Both the position numbers and the translations under genes were made by a program. From Bacteroides_E sp964583185 (GTDB lineage Bacteria; Bacteroidota; Bacteroidia; Bacteroidales; Bacteroidaceae), in the NCBI GenBank assembly GCA_964583185.1, contig CAZOVL010000005.1:1-60184 (forward strand): a stretch of DNA of 60,184 nt, written 5' to 3'. Below the pieces are notes generated by a model. That model was not told where the DNA came from. It saw nothing but the letters and a program-made list of their open reading frames with translations, and made no database searches. This document shows, piece by piece, positions 1 to 7,176 of this stretch (positions are counted from its first letter, which is position 1; every line of letters starts with the position of its first letter).

Positions 1-56
1 ATTGCTCTGGAACTTGTTGTTCCTGCGTCTAATGCTAAAATGAATTTTTCTTCCAT
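1..56 (-). CDS. glpK: Glycerol kinase-like FGGY kinase, N-terminal fragment
   Basis: The window opens inside a minus-strand gene whose ATG is at 54-56. The 18 readable residues are MEEKFILALDAGTTSSRA. The DxGTTSSR phosphate-binding motif is that of FGGY carbohydrate kinases, and TTSSRA is typical of glycerol kinase (glycerol + ATP to glycerol-3-phosphate). Most glycerol kinases have DQGTTSSR, and here Ala replaces Gln. The rest of the gene lies outside the window. The divergent DeoR/GlpR-type regulator supports a role in glycerol use. Another FGGY kinase cannot be excluded from so short a piece. Confidence 0.7.
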   Translation of the reverse strand, partial: MEEKFILALDAGTTSSRA

Positions 57-164
57 AATATTAGTTTAAGATAAATTAGAACTATTATTTGTTGATATTT
101 TTCTATAGTGGATTTTAGTCACTATTGTATGTTCTTTTTTAATTAAGATGTGTTTCTCTATTCG

Positions 165-199
165 CAAATATATTGTTTATTTCTTATAAAAAAAACAAA
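165..199 (-). promoter_or_regulatory. Candidate promoter of the glpK-like gene
   Basis: On the minus strand 172-165 reads TATATTTG, a full match to the Bacteroidota -7 box TAnnTTTG. A TTTG at 199-196 could be the -33 element, but the 23-base spacing is a few bases too long. The inverted repeat at 198-222 overlaps this -33 region. Predicted transcription start is near 158, about 100 bases before the ATG. Confidence 0.4.
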
Positions 200-222
200 T
201 CGAAACTTTTTCTGTTTCGATT
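198..222. promoter_or_regulatory. Inverted repeat, candidate operator for the DeoR-family regulator
   Basis: AATCGAAAC (198-206) and GTTTCGATT (214-222) form a perfect 9-base inverted repeat with a 7-base centre. GTTTCGAAT recurs at 253-261 and 335-343. Many DeoR/GlpR-family operators contain TTCG-type half-sites. The position overlaps the candidate glpK promoter. Binding by the adjacent regulator is inferred. Confidence 0.45.
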
Positions 223-252
223 GATGGTTATTTTGATTTTTTTCGTCTTTTG

Positions 253-261
253 GTTTCGAAT
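253..261 (+). promoter_or_regulatory. GTTTCGAAT half-site
   Basis: A further copy of the GTTTCGAWT motif of the inverted repeat at 198-222, midway between the divergent glpK-like and DeoR-type genes. It is probably an auxiliary operator half-site. This is inferred only from motif recurrence. Confidence 0.3.
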
Positions 262-334
262 TTGTGGTAGATTTCTTGTTTTTATGTTGTGATTTCCATT
301 ATTTTGTATTTGTATTTCATTTAAGTGTTTCTGT

Positions 335-358
335 GTTTCGAATAATTGTTTATCTTTG
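335..358 (+). promoter_or_regulatory. Candidate promoter of the DeoR-family gene with overlapping half-site
   Basis: TATCTTTG at 351-358 matches the Bacteroidota -7 box TAnnTTTG, 32 bases before the ATG at 391. A GTTTCGAAT motif at 335-343 lies directly upstream, inside the promoter spacer, where a bound repressor would block transcription. No clear -33 TTTG was found. Autoregulation is an inference. Confidence 0.4.
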
Positions 359-390
359 TTTTGTATCATAACTAAAATTAAAATTTATAT

Positions 391-1158
391 ATGACTAGTA
401 TTGCAAAAAGACATCAGATTATTCTTGATAAGGTGAAAGAAGAAGGATATGTTAAAGTAAAAGAGTTGAGTGATTTGCTTGGTGTTTCAGAGGTTACTAT
501 TCGAAAGGATTTACGAAAATTGGAAAGCAAAAAACTACTTTATCGTAATCATGGTAGTGCGAGTAGTCTGAGCTCTATCATTTCAGATAAACATTTTGAT
601 ATCAAAGAAAAGTTGTTTACTGAAGAAAAGGCGTTAATAGCTAAAGCAGCCCGTAATCTTTTGAGTGTGGATGACAAAATAATTATTGCGTCAGGAACTA
701 CTCTTTTTGCTTTTGCTAAAGAAATTGGTGGTTATGATAATTCCCTGACAGCAATTACTTCTTCAGTTAAGGTTTCATTGGCCTTATGTTATAATCCGAA
801 TATTGAAGTTATTCAATTGGGAGGAATAATCAGAAAGAACTCTGTGTCTGTCATCGGACATTATGCAGAGAATATTTTAGACAGTTTAGTTTGTAATAAA
901 CTGTTTTTAGGAGTTGATGGTATCGATTTGGATTATGGTTTAACTACTAGTGATATGAACGAGGCTCGTATTAATCAGCAGATGATAGATGTTGCTCAGA
1001 AAATAGTGGTTCTTACAGATTCCTCTAAGTTTGGAAAAAGAGGTTTTTGTAAAATTTGTGATATTAATAAAATACATCACATTATAACTGATTCTAATGC
1101 TCCTTCACACATTGTTGAAATGTTGCGTGAAAAAGAAATTGAAGTAACTCTTGTATAA
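391..1158 (+). CDS. DeoR/GlpR-family transcriptional regulator
   Basis: 255 aa, the usual length for the family. The N-terminus (about residues 5-58) is a DeoR-type winged helix with the recognition region LLGVSEVTIRKDLRKLE, followed by the NHGSA stretch typical of the domain boundary. The C-terminal sugar-phosphate sensor domain (about 75-235) shows ASGTT, LGG, FLGVDGID and TDSSKFGKRGF. Such proteins are usually repressors released by a phosphorylated sugar or glycerol-3-phosphate. The divergent gene is a glycerol-kinase-like FGGY kinase, so a GlpR-like role is likely but not proven. A terminator follows the gene. Confidence 0.88.
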   Translation: MTSIAKRHQIILDKVKEEGYVKVKELSDLLGVSEVTIRKDLRKLESKKLLYRNHGSASSLSSIISDKHFDIKEKLFTEEKALIAKAARNLLSVDDKIIIASGTTLFAFAKEIGGYDNSLTAITSSVKVSLALCYNPNIEVIQLGGIIRKNSVSVIGHYAENILDSLVCNKLFLGVDGIDLDYGLTTSDMNEARINQQMIDVAQKIVVLTDSSKFGKRGFCKICDINKIHHIITDSNAPSHIVEMLREKEIEVTLV

Positions 1159-1183
1159 TGTAAAAGTATAGCATAGTAATATG

Positions 1184-1216
1184 AAAAAGGCTGAGTTTCA
1201 AAACTCAGCCTTTTTT
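1184..1216. terminator. Bidirectional intrinsic terminator
   Basis: A 14-15 bp stem with core GGCTGAGTTT/AAACTCAGCC is flanked by A5 on the left and T6 on the right. It lies between the converging DeoR-type gene and mdh and can serve both strands. Confidence 0.9.
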
Positions 1217-1239
1217 AATATCTCTACTTATTTGTCTAA

Positions 1240-2175
1240 TTAAATAAGTCCTTCTAAAGCACCGTTAACTTTGCGAACTGCATCGGCACTCGCTTTAAAT
1301 TTAGCTTTCTCTTCTTCATTTAGAGGTAACTCTACAATTTTTTCAATACCGTTACGTCCTAAAATTACAGGAACACCACAACAGATATCTTCTTCTCCGT
1401 ACTCTCCTTCAAGAGATACAGAACAAGGAATCATCTTTCTTTGGTTGTGAAGGATTGATTCAACTACAGCTGCTCCTGCTGCTCCTGGTGCATACCATGC
1501 AGAGGTACCTAATAAACCGGTTAAAGTAGCTCCACCAACCATTGTTGACTTAGCAACTTCTTCTAGTTTCTCTTCAGATAAAAATTCTGATACAGGTAAA
1601 CCTTTATATGTAGCAAAGCGAGTTAAAGGAATCATGGTAGTATCTCCGTGTCCACCAATAACCATACCTTCTACTTCGTTGGCATTGCAACCTAAAGCTT
1701 GAGTTAAGAAATATTTGAAACGTGAACTGTCTAAAGCACCGCCCATACCAATGATGCGATTTTTAGGTAATCCTAAAGATTTAAGAGCTAAATAAGTCAT
1801 AGTATCCATAGGGTTGGAAATTACAACTAAAATAGCGTTAGGTGATTCTTTCAGAGCTTTTGCAGCTACATCTTTTACGATTCCTGCATTTACTCCAATT
1901 AACTCTTCACGAGTCATTCCCGGTTTACGTGGAATACCTGAAGTGATAACAATTACATCAGAGTTTGCTGTTTCCTCATATTTGTTTGTACATCCTACAA
2001 GTGTTGAGTCAAAGCCTAGAAGCTGTGCAGTTTGCATCATATCCATTGCTTTTCCTTCAGAAACACCTTCTTTTACATCGAGCATAACAATTTCATCTGC
2101 TACCTCGTTAAAAGCAAGAACGTTAGCGCATGTTGCACCTACGTTTCCTGCACCAATTACGGTTACTTTTGACAT
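1240..2175 (-). CDS. mdh: Malate dehydrogenase
   Basis: 311 aa NAD-dependent malate dehydrogenase of the LDH-like type (malate + NAD to oxaloacetate + NADH). Visible are the Rossmann motif GAGNVGAT (8-15), Asp33 after the second strand (NAD preference), the substrate arginines Arg83 and Arg89 in RKPGMTR, Arg152, and catalytic His176 in GGHGDTT with Asp149. Arg, not Gln, in the active-site loop supports malate over lactate. In anaerobic Bacteroidota the enzyme runs toward malate in the fumarate and succinate branch. It appears to be a single-gene unit, with a terminator downstream. Confidence 0.95.
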   Translation of the reverse strand: MSKVTVIGAGNVGATCANVLAFNEVADEIVMLDVKEGVSEGKAMDMMQTAQLLGFDSTLVGCTNKYEETANSDVIVITSGIPRKPGMTREELIGVNAGIVKDVAAKALKESPNAILVVISNPMDTMTYLALKSLGLPKNRIIGMGGALDSSRFKYFLTQALGCNANEVEGMVIGGHGDTTMIPLTRFATYKGLPVSEFLSEEKLEEVAKSTMVGGATLTGLLGTSAWYAPGAAGAAVVESILHNQRKMIPCSVSLEGEYGEEDICCGVPVILGRNGIEKIVELPLNEEEKAKFKASADAVRKVNGALEGLI

Positions 2176-2366
2176 AATTTTGTTTTTTATATGGTTTATA
2201 ACAACTAAATCTTTTACAAAGTAAATTAAAAAAATGAAGAAAAACGCCTAATGTGTTATCTCTTATTTGTTTTATTTGAATTACAAAATTACAATTTAAT
2301 CGGGATTAGAGAAATATTTCTTTAATAATTTTTGCCTAGTATTTTATACATTTCATATTAAAAGCT

Positions 2367-2374
2367 TATTTTTG
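2367..2374 (+). promoter_or_regulatory. Candidate -7 promoter element
   Basis: TATTTTTG matches TAnnTTTG, 36 bases before the ATG at 2410. No -33 TTTG was found at the right distance, so this rests on one element. Confidence 0.3.
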
Positions 2375-2409
2375 TCCATAATCTACATTTATACAATGAT
2401 TTTATATTT

Positions 2410-3282
2410 ATGGATAAAAATAAAATAACCTTAATTGCTATAATTCTTTTAGTTATTGCCTTAATAGCAGTAACCATTCTTTTTACTCGTGAGAAAATTG
2501 TTAGTCAGGAGTTAATTGAAGGATTTGAATTAGAAAAAGAGGATCTAGAAAACGAATATACACGGTTTGCTCAGCAATACGATGAGTTAAAACTTGAGGT
2601 TACAAATGATTCTTTAGCCGTTCTTTTAGAAAAGGAACAAATTAAAACGCAACGTTTACTAGAAGAGTTGCGCACTGTTAAATCTAGCAATGCTACAGAA
2701 ATTAGACGCTTAAAGAATGAGCTGTCAACTTTGCGTAAGATTATGGTTACCTATATTAACCAAATTGATTCATTGAATCAGTTGACAAAACAACAAAAAG
2801 TAATTATTGATGAAGTAACTCAAAAATACAATGTGGCTTCTCAGCGTATTACAACTTTGTCGAAAGAGAAAAAGAATCTGGATGAAAAGGTTTCATTAGC
2901 TGCTCAATTGGATGCCACAAATATATGGCTTGAACCCAAAGACCGAAGAGGACGAACAGCTAAGCGAGTGAAAGATGTAACCCGTTTGGATATTAGTTTT
3001 ACCTTAGTGAAGAACATCACTGCAGTTACAGGAGAGAAAACCCTCTATATTCGTATTACTAAGCCGGATAATGATGTGTTGGTTAAAAACTCTTCCGATA
3101 CCTTTGAATATGAAAACAGAAACTTGAATTTCTCTATTAAGAAATATGTTGAATATGATGGAGAAGAACAAAAAGTAGTTGTTTATTGGGATGTTGAAGA
3201 GTTTATGTATGCAGGAAAATATCGGATTGATATTTTTGCTGATGGAGTTATGATTGGATCAAATAGTTTTGAGCTGAAATAA
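2410..3282 (+). CDS. Membrane-anchored coiled-coil protein of unknown function
   Basis: 290 aa. A single hydrophobic segment (about residues 5-27, rich in Ile, Leu and Val) has no cleavage site or lipobox and so probably anchors the protein. Residues about 30-165 are charged heptad-like coiled coil (many Glu, Lys and Leu, including LRRLKNELSTLRK-like stretches). The C-terminal 110 residues have a beta-rich pattern (FTLVKNITAVTGEK, LYIRITKPDND, KVVVYWDVEEF) and probably fold as a small sandwich domain facing the periplasm. I do not recognise a named family. It stands alone between mdh and a convergent mscS gene, with a strong terminator after it. Confidence 0.75.
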   Translation: MDKNKITLIAIILLVIALIAVTILFTREKIVSQELIEGFELEKEDLENEYTRFAQQYDELKLEVTNDSLAVLLEKEQIKTQRLLEELRTVKSSNATEIRRLKNELSTLRKIMVTYINQIDSLNQLTKQQKVIIDEVTQKYNVASQRITTLSKEKKNLDEKVSLAAQLDATNIWLEPKDRRGRTAKRVKDVTRLDISFTLVKNITAVTGEKTLYIRITKPDNDVLVKNSSDTFEYENRNLNFSIKKYVEYDGEEQKVVVYWDVEEFMYAGKYRIDIFADGVMIGSNSFELK

Positions 3283-3314
3283 ATGAAACAATAGTTTCAC
3301 TACAGTTATTGAAT

Positions 3315-3352
3315 AAAACACCTCTATTTTGTACTAAATAGAGGTGTTTTTT
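3315..3352 (+). terminator. Intrinsic terminator
   Basis: A 15 bp perfect stem (3315-3329 with 3336-3350, core ACACCTCTATTT) with a 6-base loop, running into a T tract. It lies 32 bases after the stop of the coiled-coil gene. Confidence 0.9.
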
Positions 3353-3433
3353 GTATATATAAGTTTGTGATAATTCTTTTTCGTTTGAATATTTACTTTG
3401 TCACTCTTACAAAGCTTGTGAGTGGGGTATCAT

Positions 3434-3514
3434 TCGGTCCTAGACCGAGCACCCTTCAGTCCTAGACCGACAGCCCTTTGGTCCTAGATCGATGGGGCTT
3501 CGGTCAGGGACCTA
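3434..3514. repeat. Four-unit, 22-base-period inverted-repeat array (locus 1)
   Basis: Four 14-base units start at 3435, 3457, 3479 and 3501, exactly 22 bases apart: CGGTCCTAGACCGA, CAGTCCTAGACCGA, TGGTCCTAGATCGA and CGGTCAGGGACCTA. Each is a small inverted repeat CGGTC-NNN-GACC. The 8-base spacers are gcaccctt, cagccctt and tggggctt. The same design occurs at 33254-33333 and 59960-60039. Here it sits between two convergent genes. The rest of the 3283-3717 gap holds only the two terminators. Confidence 0.9.
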
Positions 3515-3670
3515 CAATGATAGAGATGTAAAAAGCCTCCTATTTGGTGCTTTTTTGTCTGTATATGTGAATAAATAAAAACTCAAATCTTTATGTCTTA
3601 GTAAGACAACTAAAAGTAAAGCTATACAACAGTTTTACGTCAAACTAAAAATACTTCTATTCCGGTATTG

Positions 3671-3708
3671 AAATAAAAAACCGGTTAGCCTTAAAAGTTA
3701 ACCGGTTT
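3671..3708 (-). terminator. Intrinsic terminator of the mscS gene
   Basis: A 10 bp stem (3678-3687 with 3699-3708, core AACCGGTT). Read on the minus strand it is followed by a T-rich run (complement of 3671-3680). It lies 10 bases past the mscS stop. Confidence 0.85.
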
Positions 3709-3717
3709 AATCTGTAT

Positions 3718-4593
3718 TTATTTCTCTGTATTATGTACTGTGAGTTGAGGAAATGGAAACTCAATGCCTTTCTCATTAAAGGTTTTATAGATGGTTTGAT
3801 TAATACCAAAATAAACCGACCAGTAATCTGAACTTTTTACCCAAGCACGTACCCTGATGTTTACACTGCTAGAGTCTAGTGCGTGTAAAACAATGGCACT
3901 TGCAGGGTTCTTAAATATGCGCTCTTCAGCATTCAGAATGTCTTGTATAACTTTTTCTGCCATAACATAGTCAGTGTCATAAGCTATTCCTATTATCCAT
4001 TGTACTCTTCGGGTAGGTTTACGGTTTACATTAGTTATTACTCCACTACTCAATGCTCCATTGGGTACATAAATCACTTTGTTGTCTGAGGAACGAATAA
4101 TGGTGTGAAAAATTTGAATTTCCTCTACAGTGCCGGAAATACCTTGGCACTCCACAAAGTCGTCAATATTAAACGGTTTGAAAATAAGAATGATAATTCC
4201 TCCAGCAAAGTTTTGCAGATTTCCGGAGAGAGCCATACCAATGGCAACCCCGGCAGATGCTATTAAGGCAGCAAAAGAGGTGGTTGGAACGCCTAGCACA
4301 CTGATAATAGATACAATTAAGAGTGTAATCAGGATAATGTTCACCATGCTCTTAAGGAAGGTTTTAACTTCAAGCTCAAGTTTTCTGCGATCTAAGAACT
4401 TGCGAACTATTTTATTTATGATTGAAATAAGAAAACGCCCAATGGCAAATACAATAGCTGCAAGTAATAGCTTCTCGCCAAAGTTAATTGCAAGTTCAAT
4501 TAGTCTTCTTAATACTTGAGGTTGTTCCTCTATTACTTGTTCGGTCTGTTCTACTACATTTGAGACAAGTAGTAGAATGGTGTATAAATTCAT
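3718..4593 (-). CDS. MscS-family mechanosensitive channel
   Basis: 291 aa, close to E. coli MscS (286 aa). It relieves osmotic down-shock by opening under membrane tension in the inner membrane. Three hydrophobic segments are visible (about residues 37-58, 75-95 and 100-125). The pore helix contains ASAGVAIGMALSGNLQNFAGG, the Gly/Ala-rich TM3 signature, followed by FKPFNIDDFVE and GTVEEIQIFHTII of the beta domain and a C-terminal alpha/beta domain ending FPFPQ. It follows thrC by only 42 bases on the same strand and may be co-transcribed. Confidence 0.92.
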   Translation of the reverse strand: MNLYTILLLVSNVVEQTEQVIEEQPQVLRRLIELAINFGEKLLLAAIVFAIGRFLISIINKIVRKFLDRRKLELEVKTFLKSMVNIILITLLIVSIISVLGVPTTSFAALIASAGVAIGMALSGNLQNFAGGIIILIFKPFNIDDFVECQGISGTVEEIQIFHTIIRSSDNKVIYVPNGALSSGVITNVNRKPTRRVQWIIGIAYDTDYVMAEKVIQDILNAEERIFKNPASAIVLHALDSSSVNIRVRAWVKSSDYWSVYFGINQTIYKTFNEKGIEFPFPQLTVHNTEK

Positions 4594-4635
4594 TATTACT
4601 TATTTTTATCTAATGACTTTTTAAAGCCATCTGTT

Positions 4636-5949
4636 TTATTCTAAATTCATTAGGTACTCTTTAAAAGAGTCATAATTTTCACTTATTGATAGACTTTGTT
4701 TTTCTCCTTTTAAGAAAACCTGTAGTTTGTTAGGGATTTCTACAGACTCCTTAACTATGTTTTCAACCGTCTCCAGGAATTTGGCCGGATGTGCTGTTTC
4801 TAAAAAAACTCCCTGTTCTCCATTTTTAAGTAAATCTGCTAGTGCTTGATAACCACAAGCTCCATGAGGGTCAAGCAGGTAATTGTGCTCTTTCCATACT
4901 TTTTGAATGGTTTGTTCTATTTGGTTGTCTAAATAGAATATTCCACTAATTTCTTTAGTTATTGTTTCGTGGTTATTGCTATATAAATCTAAAATACGGG
5001 CAAAGTTACTAGGATCTCCCACATCCATAGCATTCGCAATTGTTGTTACTGATGGGCGAGGGGTATATTCTCCAGTTTGTAGATACTGATAGAATACATC
5101 ATTTTTATTATTTGCTGCAATGAAATGCTTAATGGGTAATCCCATTTTTTTTGCGAATAATCCGGCAGTAAGGTTCCCAAAGTTGCCACTTGGAACACAA
5201 ATAACAACCGAGTTAGCTTTATTTGCTTTTTTCAGTTGTGCATAGGCATAGAAGTAATAGAATGATTGGGGTAAAAAACGTGCAACATTAATGGAGTTTG
5301 CAGAAGTTAGAAACAATTTTTCTTTTAATTCTGTATCCATAAATGCACTTTTAACCAAAGCTTGACAGTCATCAAAGGTACCATCTACCTCTAATGCTGT
5401 TATGTTTTGTCCAAGTGTGGTAAACTGTTTTTCCTGAATTTCACTTACTTTTCCTTTGGGGTACAAAACGTGTACTTTAACTCCTTTTACTCCTAAAAAA
5501 CCATTGGCCACAGCACTACCGGTATCACCAGAAGTGGCAACCAATACGTGAATGTCCCGACCTTTATCCCTTTCTTGATTTTGTGTGAAGTAGCCCAATA
5601 AACGAGCCATAAAGCGTGCACCCACATCTTTAAATGCAAGTGTTGGACCATGAAATAATTCTAAAGCACTGATGTTTGGAGTAACTTCAACCAAAGGAAC
5701 ATCAAAGCTTAACGTGTCATAAACAATTTGTTTTAAATCTTCAGCCGGAATATCTTTGCCAAAGAAAGCGGAAGCCACGGTGTAAGCTATCTCTTGAAAT
5801 GAAAGTTGGTCAATTTTTTCAAAAAAATCCGAGGGCAACGAGGGGATTTCTTCAGGCATATATAATCCTTTGTCACTGGCTAACCCTTGAATAACAGCCT
5901 GTTCCAATGATGCTTTAGGCGATTCATTGTTTGTACTATAATATTTCAT
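4636..5949 (-). CDS. thrC: Threonine synthase
   Basis: 437 aa PLP enzyme converting O-phosphohomoserine to threonine, the last step of the pathway. The N-terminus MKYYSTNN begins the characteristic domain. PLP-binding Lys107 lies in HGPTLAFKDVG, with ATSGDTGSAVANGF and the SGNFGNL phosphate loop downstream. Length and motifs match the bacterial/fungal threonine synthase class. It is the third gene of a tight operon, only 2 bases after the alternative homoserine kinase, so transcription from the thrA promoter is expected. Confidence 0.96.
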   Translation of the reverse strand: MKYYSTNNESPKASLEQAVIQGLASDKGLYMPEEIPSLPSDFFEKIDQLSFQEIAYTVASAFFGKDIPAEDLKQIVYDTLSFDVPLVEVTPNISALELFHGPTLAFKDVGARFMARLLGYFTQNQERDKGRDIHVLVATSGDTGSAVANGFLGVKGVKVHVLYPKGKVSEIQEKQFTTLGQNITALEVDGTFDDCQALVKSAFMDTELKEKLFLTSANSINVARFLPQSFYYFYAYAQLKKANKANSVVICVPSGNFGNLTAGLFAKKMGLPIKHFIAANNKNDVFYQYLQTGEYTPRPSVTTIANAMDVGDPSNFARILDLYSNNHETITKEISGIFYLDNQIEQTIQKVWKEHNYLLDPHGACGYQALADLLKNGEQGVFLETAHPAKFLETVENIVKESVEIPNKLQVFLKGEKQSLSISENYDSFKEYLMNLE

Positions 5950-5951
5950 TC

Positions 5952-7166
5952 TTATTTTATTTTCATAAATTCGTTCATAAACTCATCTCCCTTTAATAAA
6001 CCATAACTTCCCTGTTTTACAGATACTTCATTGTATGTAGTAACCGAGTCAGCTTTTATTCCCGGATGCCAAATGAGGAAAGGAATTGGGTCAGAGGTAT
6101 GTGTTCTGATTTCACAGGGTGTTGGATGGTCGGGTAGTATAGCTATGGCAACCGGTTCATCCATTTGTAATACCGCTTCATATATGGGTTTTACTGCACG
6201 TGAATCCAGATCTTCAATGGTTCTTATTTTCAGTTCAACATTTCCTTCATGCCCGGCCTCATCACTGGCCTCAATGTGGAGATAAACAAAATCTTGTGTT
6301 TGTAAAGCCTCTAATGCTGCTGCCACTTTGTTCTCGTAATTTGTATCAAAAAGTCCGGTAGCTCCTTCTACTTCAATAGGAGTTAAACCGGCATATACCC
6401 CAATGCCTTTAATTAAATCAACAGCTGAGATGACACTTCCACTTTGAATCATGGGATAAGTTTTAGATAAAGTATCCATTTGTGGCCTGTATCCCGGAGA
6501 CCAGGGCCAAATGCTATTTGCCGGATCTTTTCCTTCAGCTATACGCTTTTTGTTAATGGGGTGTTCTGATAATAACTCCTGTGATTTCAGAATCAACTGG
6601 TTAATCAACTCAGCCGTTTCTTTTGCTTCTGAGGTGAGACTTTTAACTAAAAGAGGTCTAAATTCCTGTCCGGGTACATCGTGGGGTGGGGTACAGTTGA
6701 GTTCCTTTTTTCCATTTTTAATCTTTAGTAAATGGCGATATGAAACACCCGGATAAAAAGAAACCCTATCATCTCCTAGTTCTTTTTCTAAATATAGAAT
6801 CAGCTCTTCAGCTTCTGCATTGGAAATATGTCCGGCTGAATGGTTTTTTATTTTGTTGTCTTCAATGCAAATCAGGTTGCAACGCATAGCCACTTCATCG
6901 GGCTCAATGTCTACTCCCATACTGGCAGCTTCTAAGACGCCCCGACCTTCGTATACTTTCTCTAGGTTATACCCTAGAACCGAAAGATTTGCAACTTCAC
7001 TTCCGGGATGAAACCCTTCAGGAACTGTTTGTAACAGTCCGGTTCTTCCTTCTTTTGCCAATTTATTCATAAACGGAATATTGGCATATTGTAATAGTGT
7101 TTTATTGTCTAATGATTTTACTGGCCAGTCGGCCATACCATCACCTAAAATTATAATATATTTCAT
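5952..7166 (-). CDS. ApgM-type phosphoglycerate-mutase homolog, probable alternative homoserine kinase
   Basis: 404 aa member of the cofactor-independent, archaeal-type phosphoglycerate mutase group (alkaline-phosphatase superfamily). Metal and nucleophile motifs are GDGMADWP (Asp9), HPGSEVANLSVLGY (Ser56) and DHPTP near the C-terminus. It lies between thrA and thrC with spacings of 10 and 2 bases, and no GHMP-type thrB is present. Members in this position are classed as a proposed homoserine kinase (TIGR02535). The likely reaction is homoserine + ATP to O-phosphohomoserine, which fills the gap between the two neighbours. True mutase activity is the alternative. Confidence 0.85.
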   Translation of the reverse strand: MKYIIILGDGMADWPVKSLDNKTLLQYANIPFMNKLAKEGRTGLLQTVPEGFHPGSEVANLSVLGYNLEKVYEGRGVLEAASMGVDIEPDEVAMRCNLICIEDNKIKNHSAGHISNAEAEELILYLEKELGDDRVSFYPGVSYRHLLKIKNGKKELNCTPPHDVPGQEFRPLLVKSLTSEAKETAELINQLILKSQELLSEHPINKKRIAEGKDPANSIWPWSPGYRPQMDTLSKTYPMIQSGSVISAVDLIKGIGVYAGLTPIEVEGATGLFDTNYENKVAAALEALQTQDFVYLHIEASDEAGHEGNVELKIRTIEDLDSRAVKPIYEAVLQMDEPVAIAILPDHPTPCEIRTHTSDPIPFLIWHPGIKADSVTTYNEVSVKQGSYGLLKGDEFMNEFMKIK

Positions 7167-7176
7167 TTGTCTGAAC

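Noticed and set aside
184..369. 61-codon minus-strand ORF between the glpK-like and DeoR-type genes
   Set aside because: Low-complexity Lys/Asn/Gln-rich translation with no domain. It covers the divergent promoters and operator-like repeats.
3434..3514. CRISPR-like array suggested by regular spacing
   Set aside because: Repeat plus spacer is only 22 bases, spacers are 8 bases and similar to each other, and no cas genes are present.
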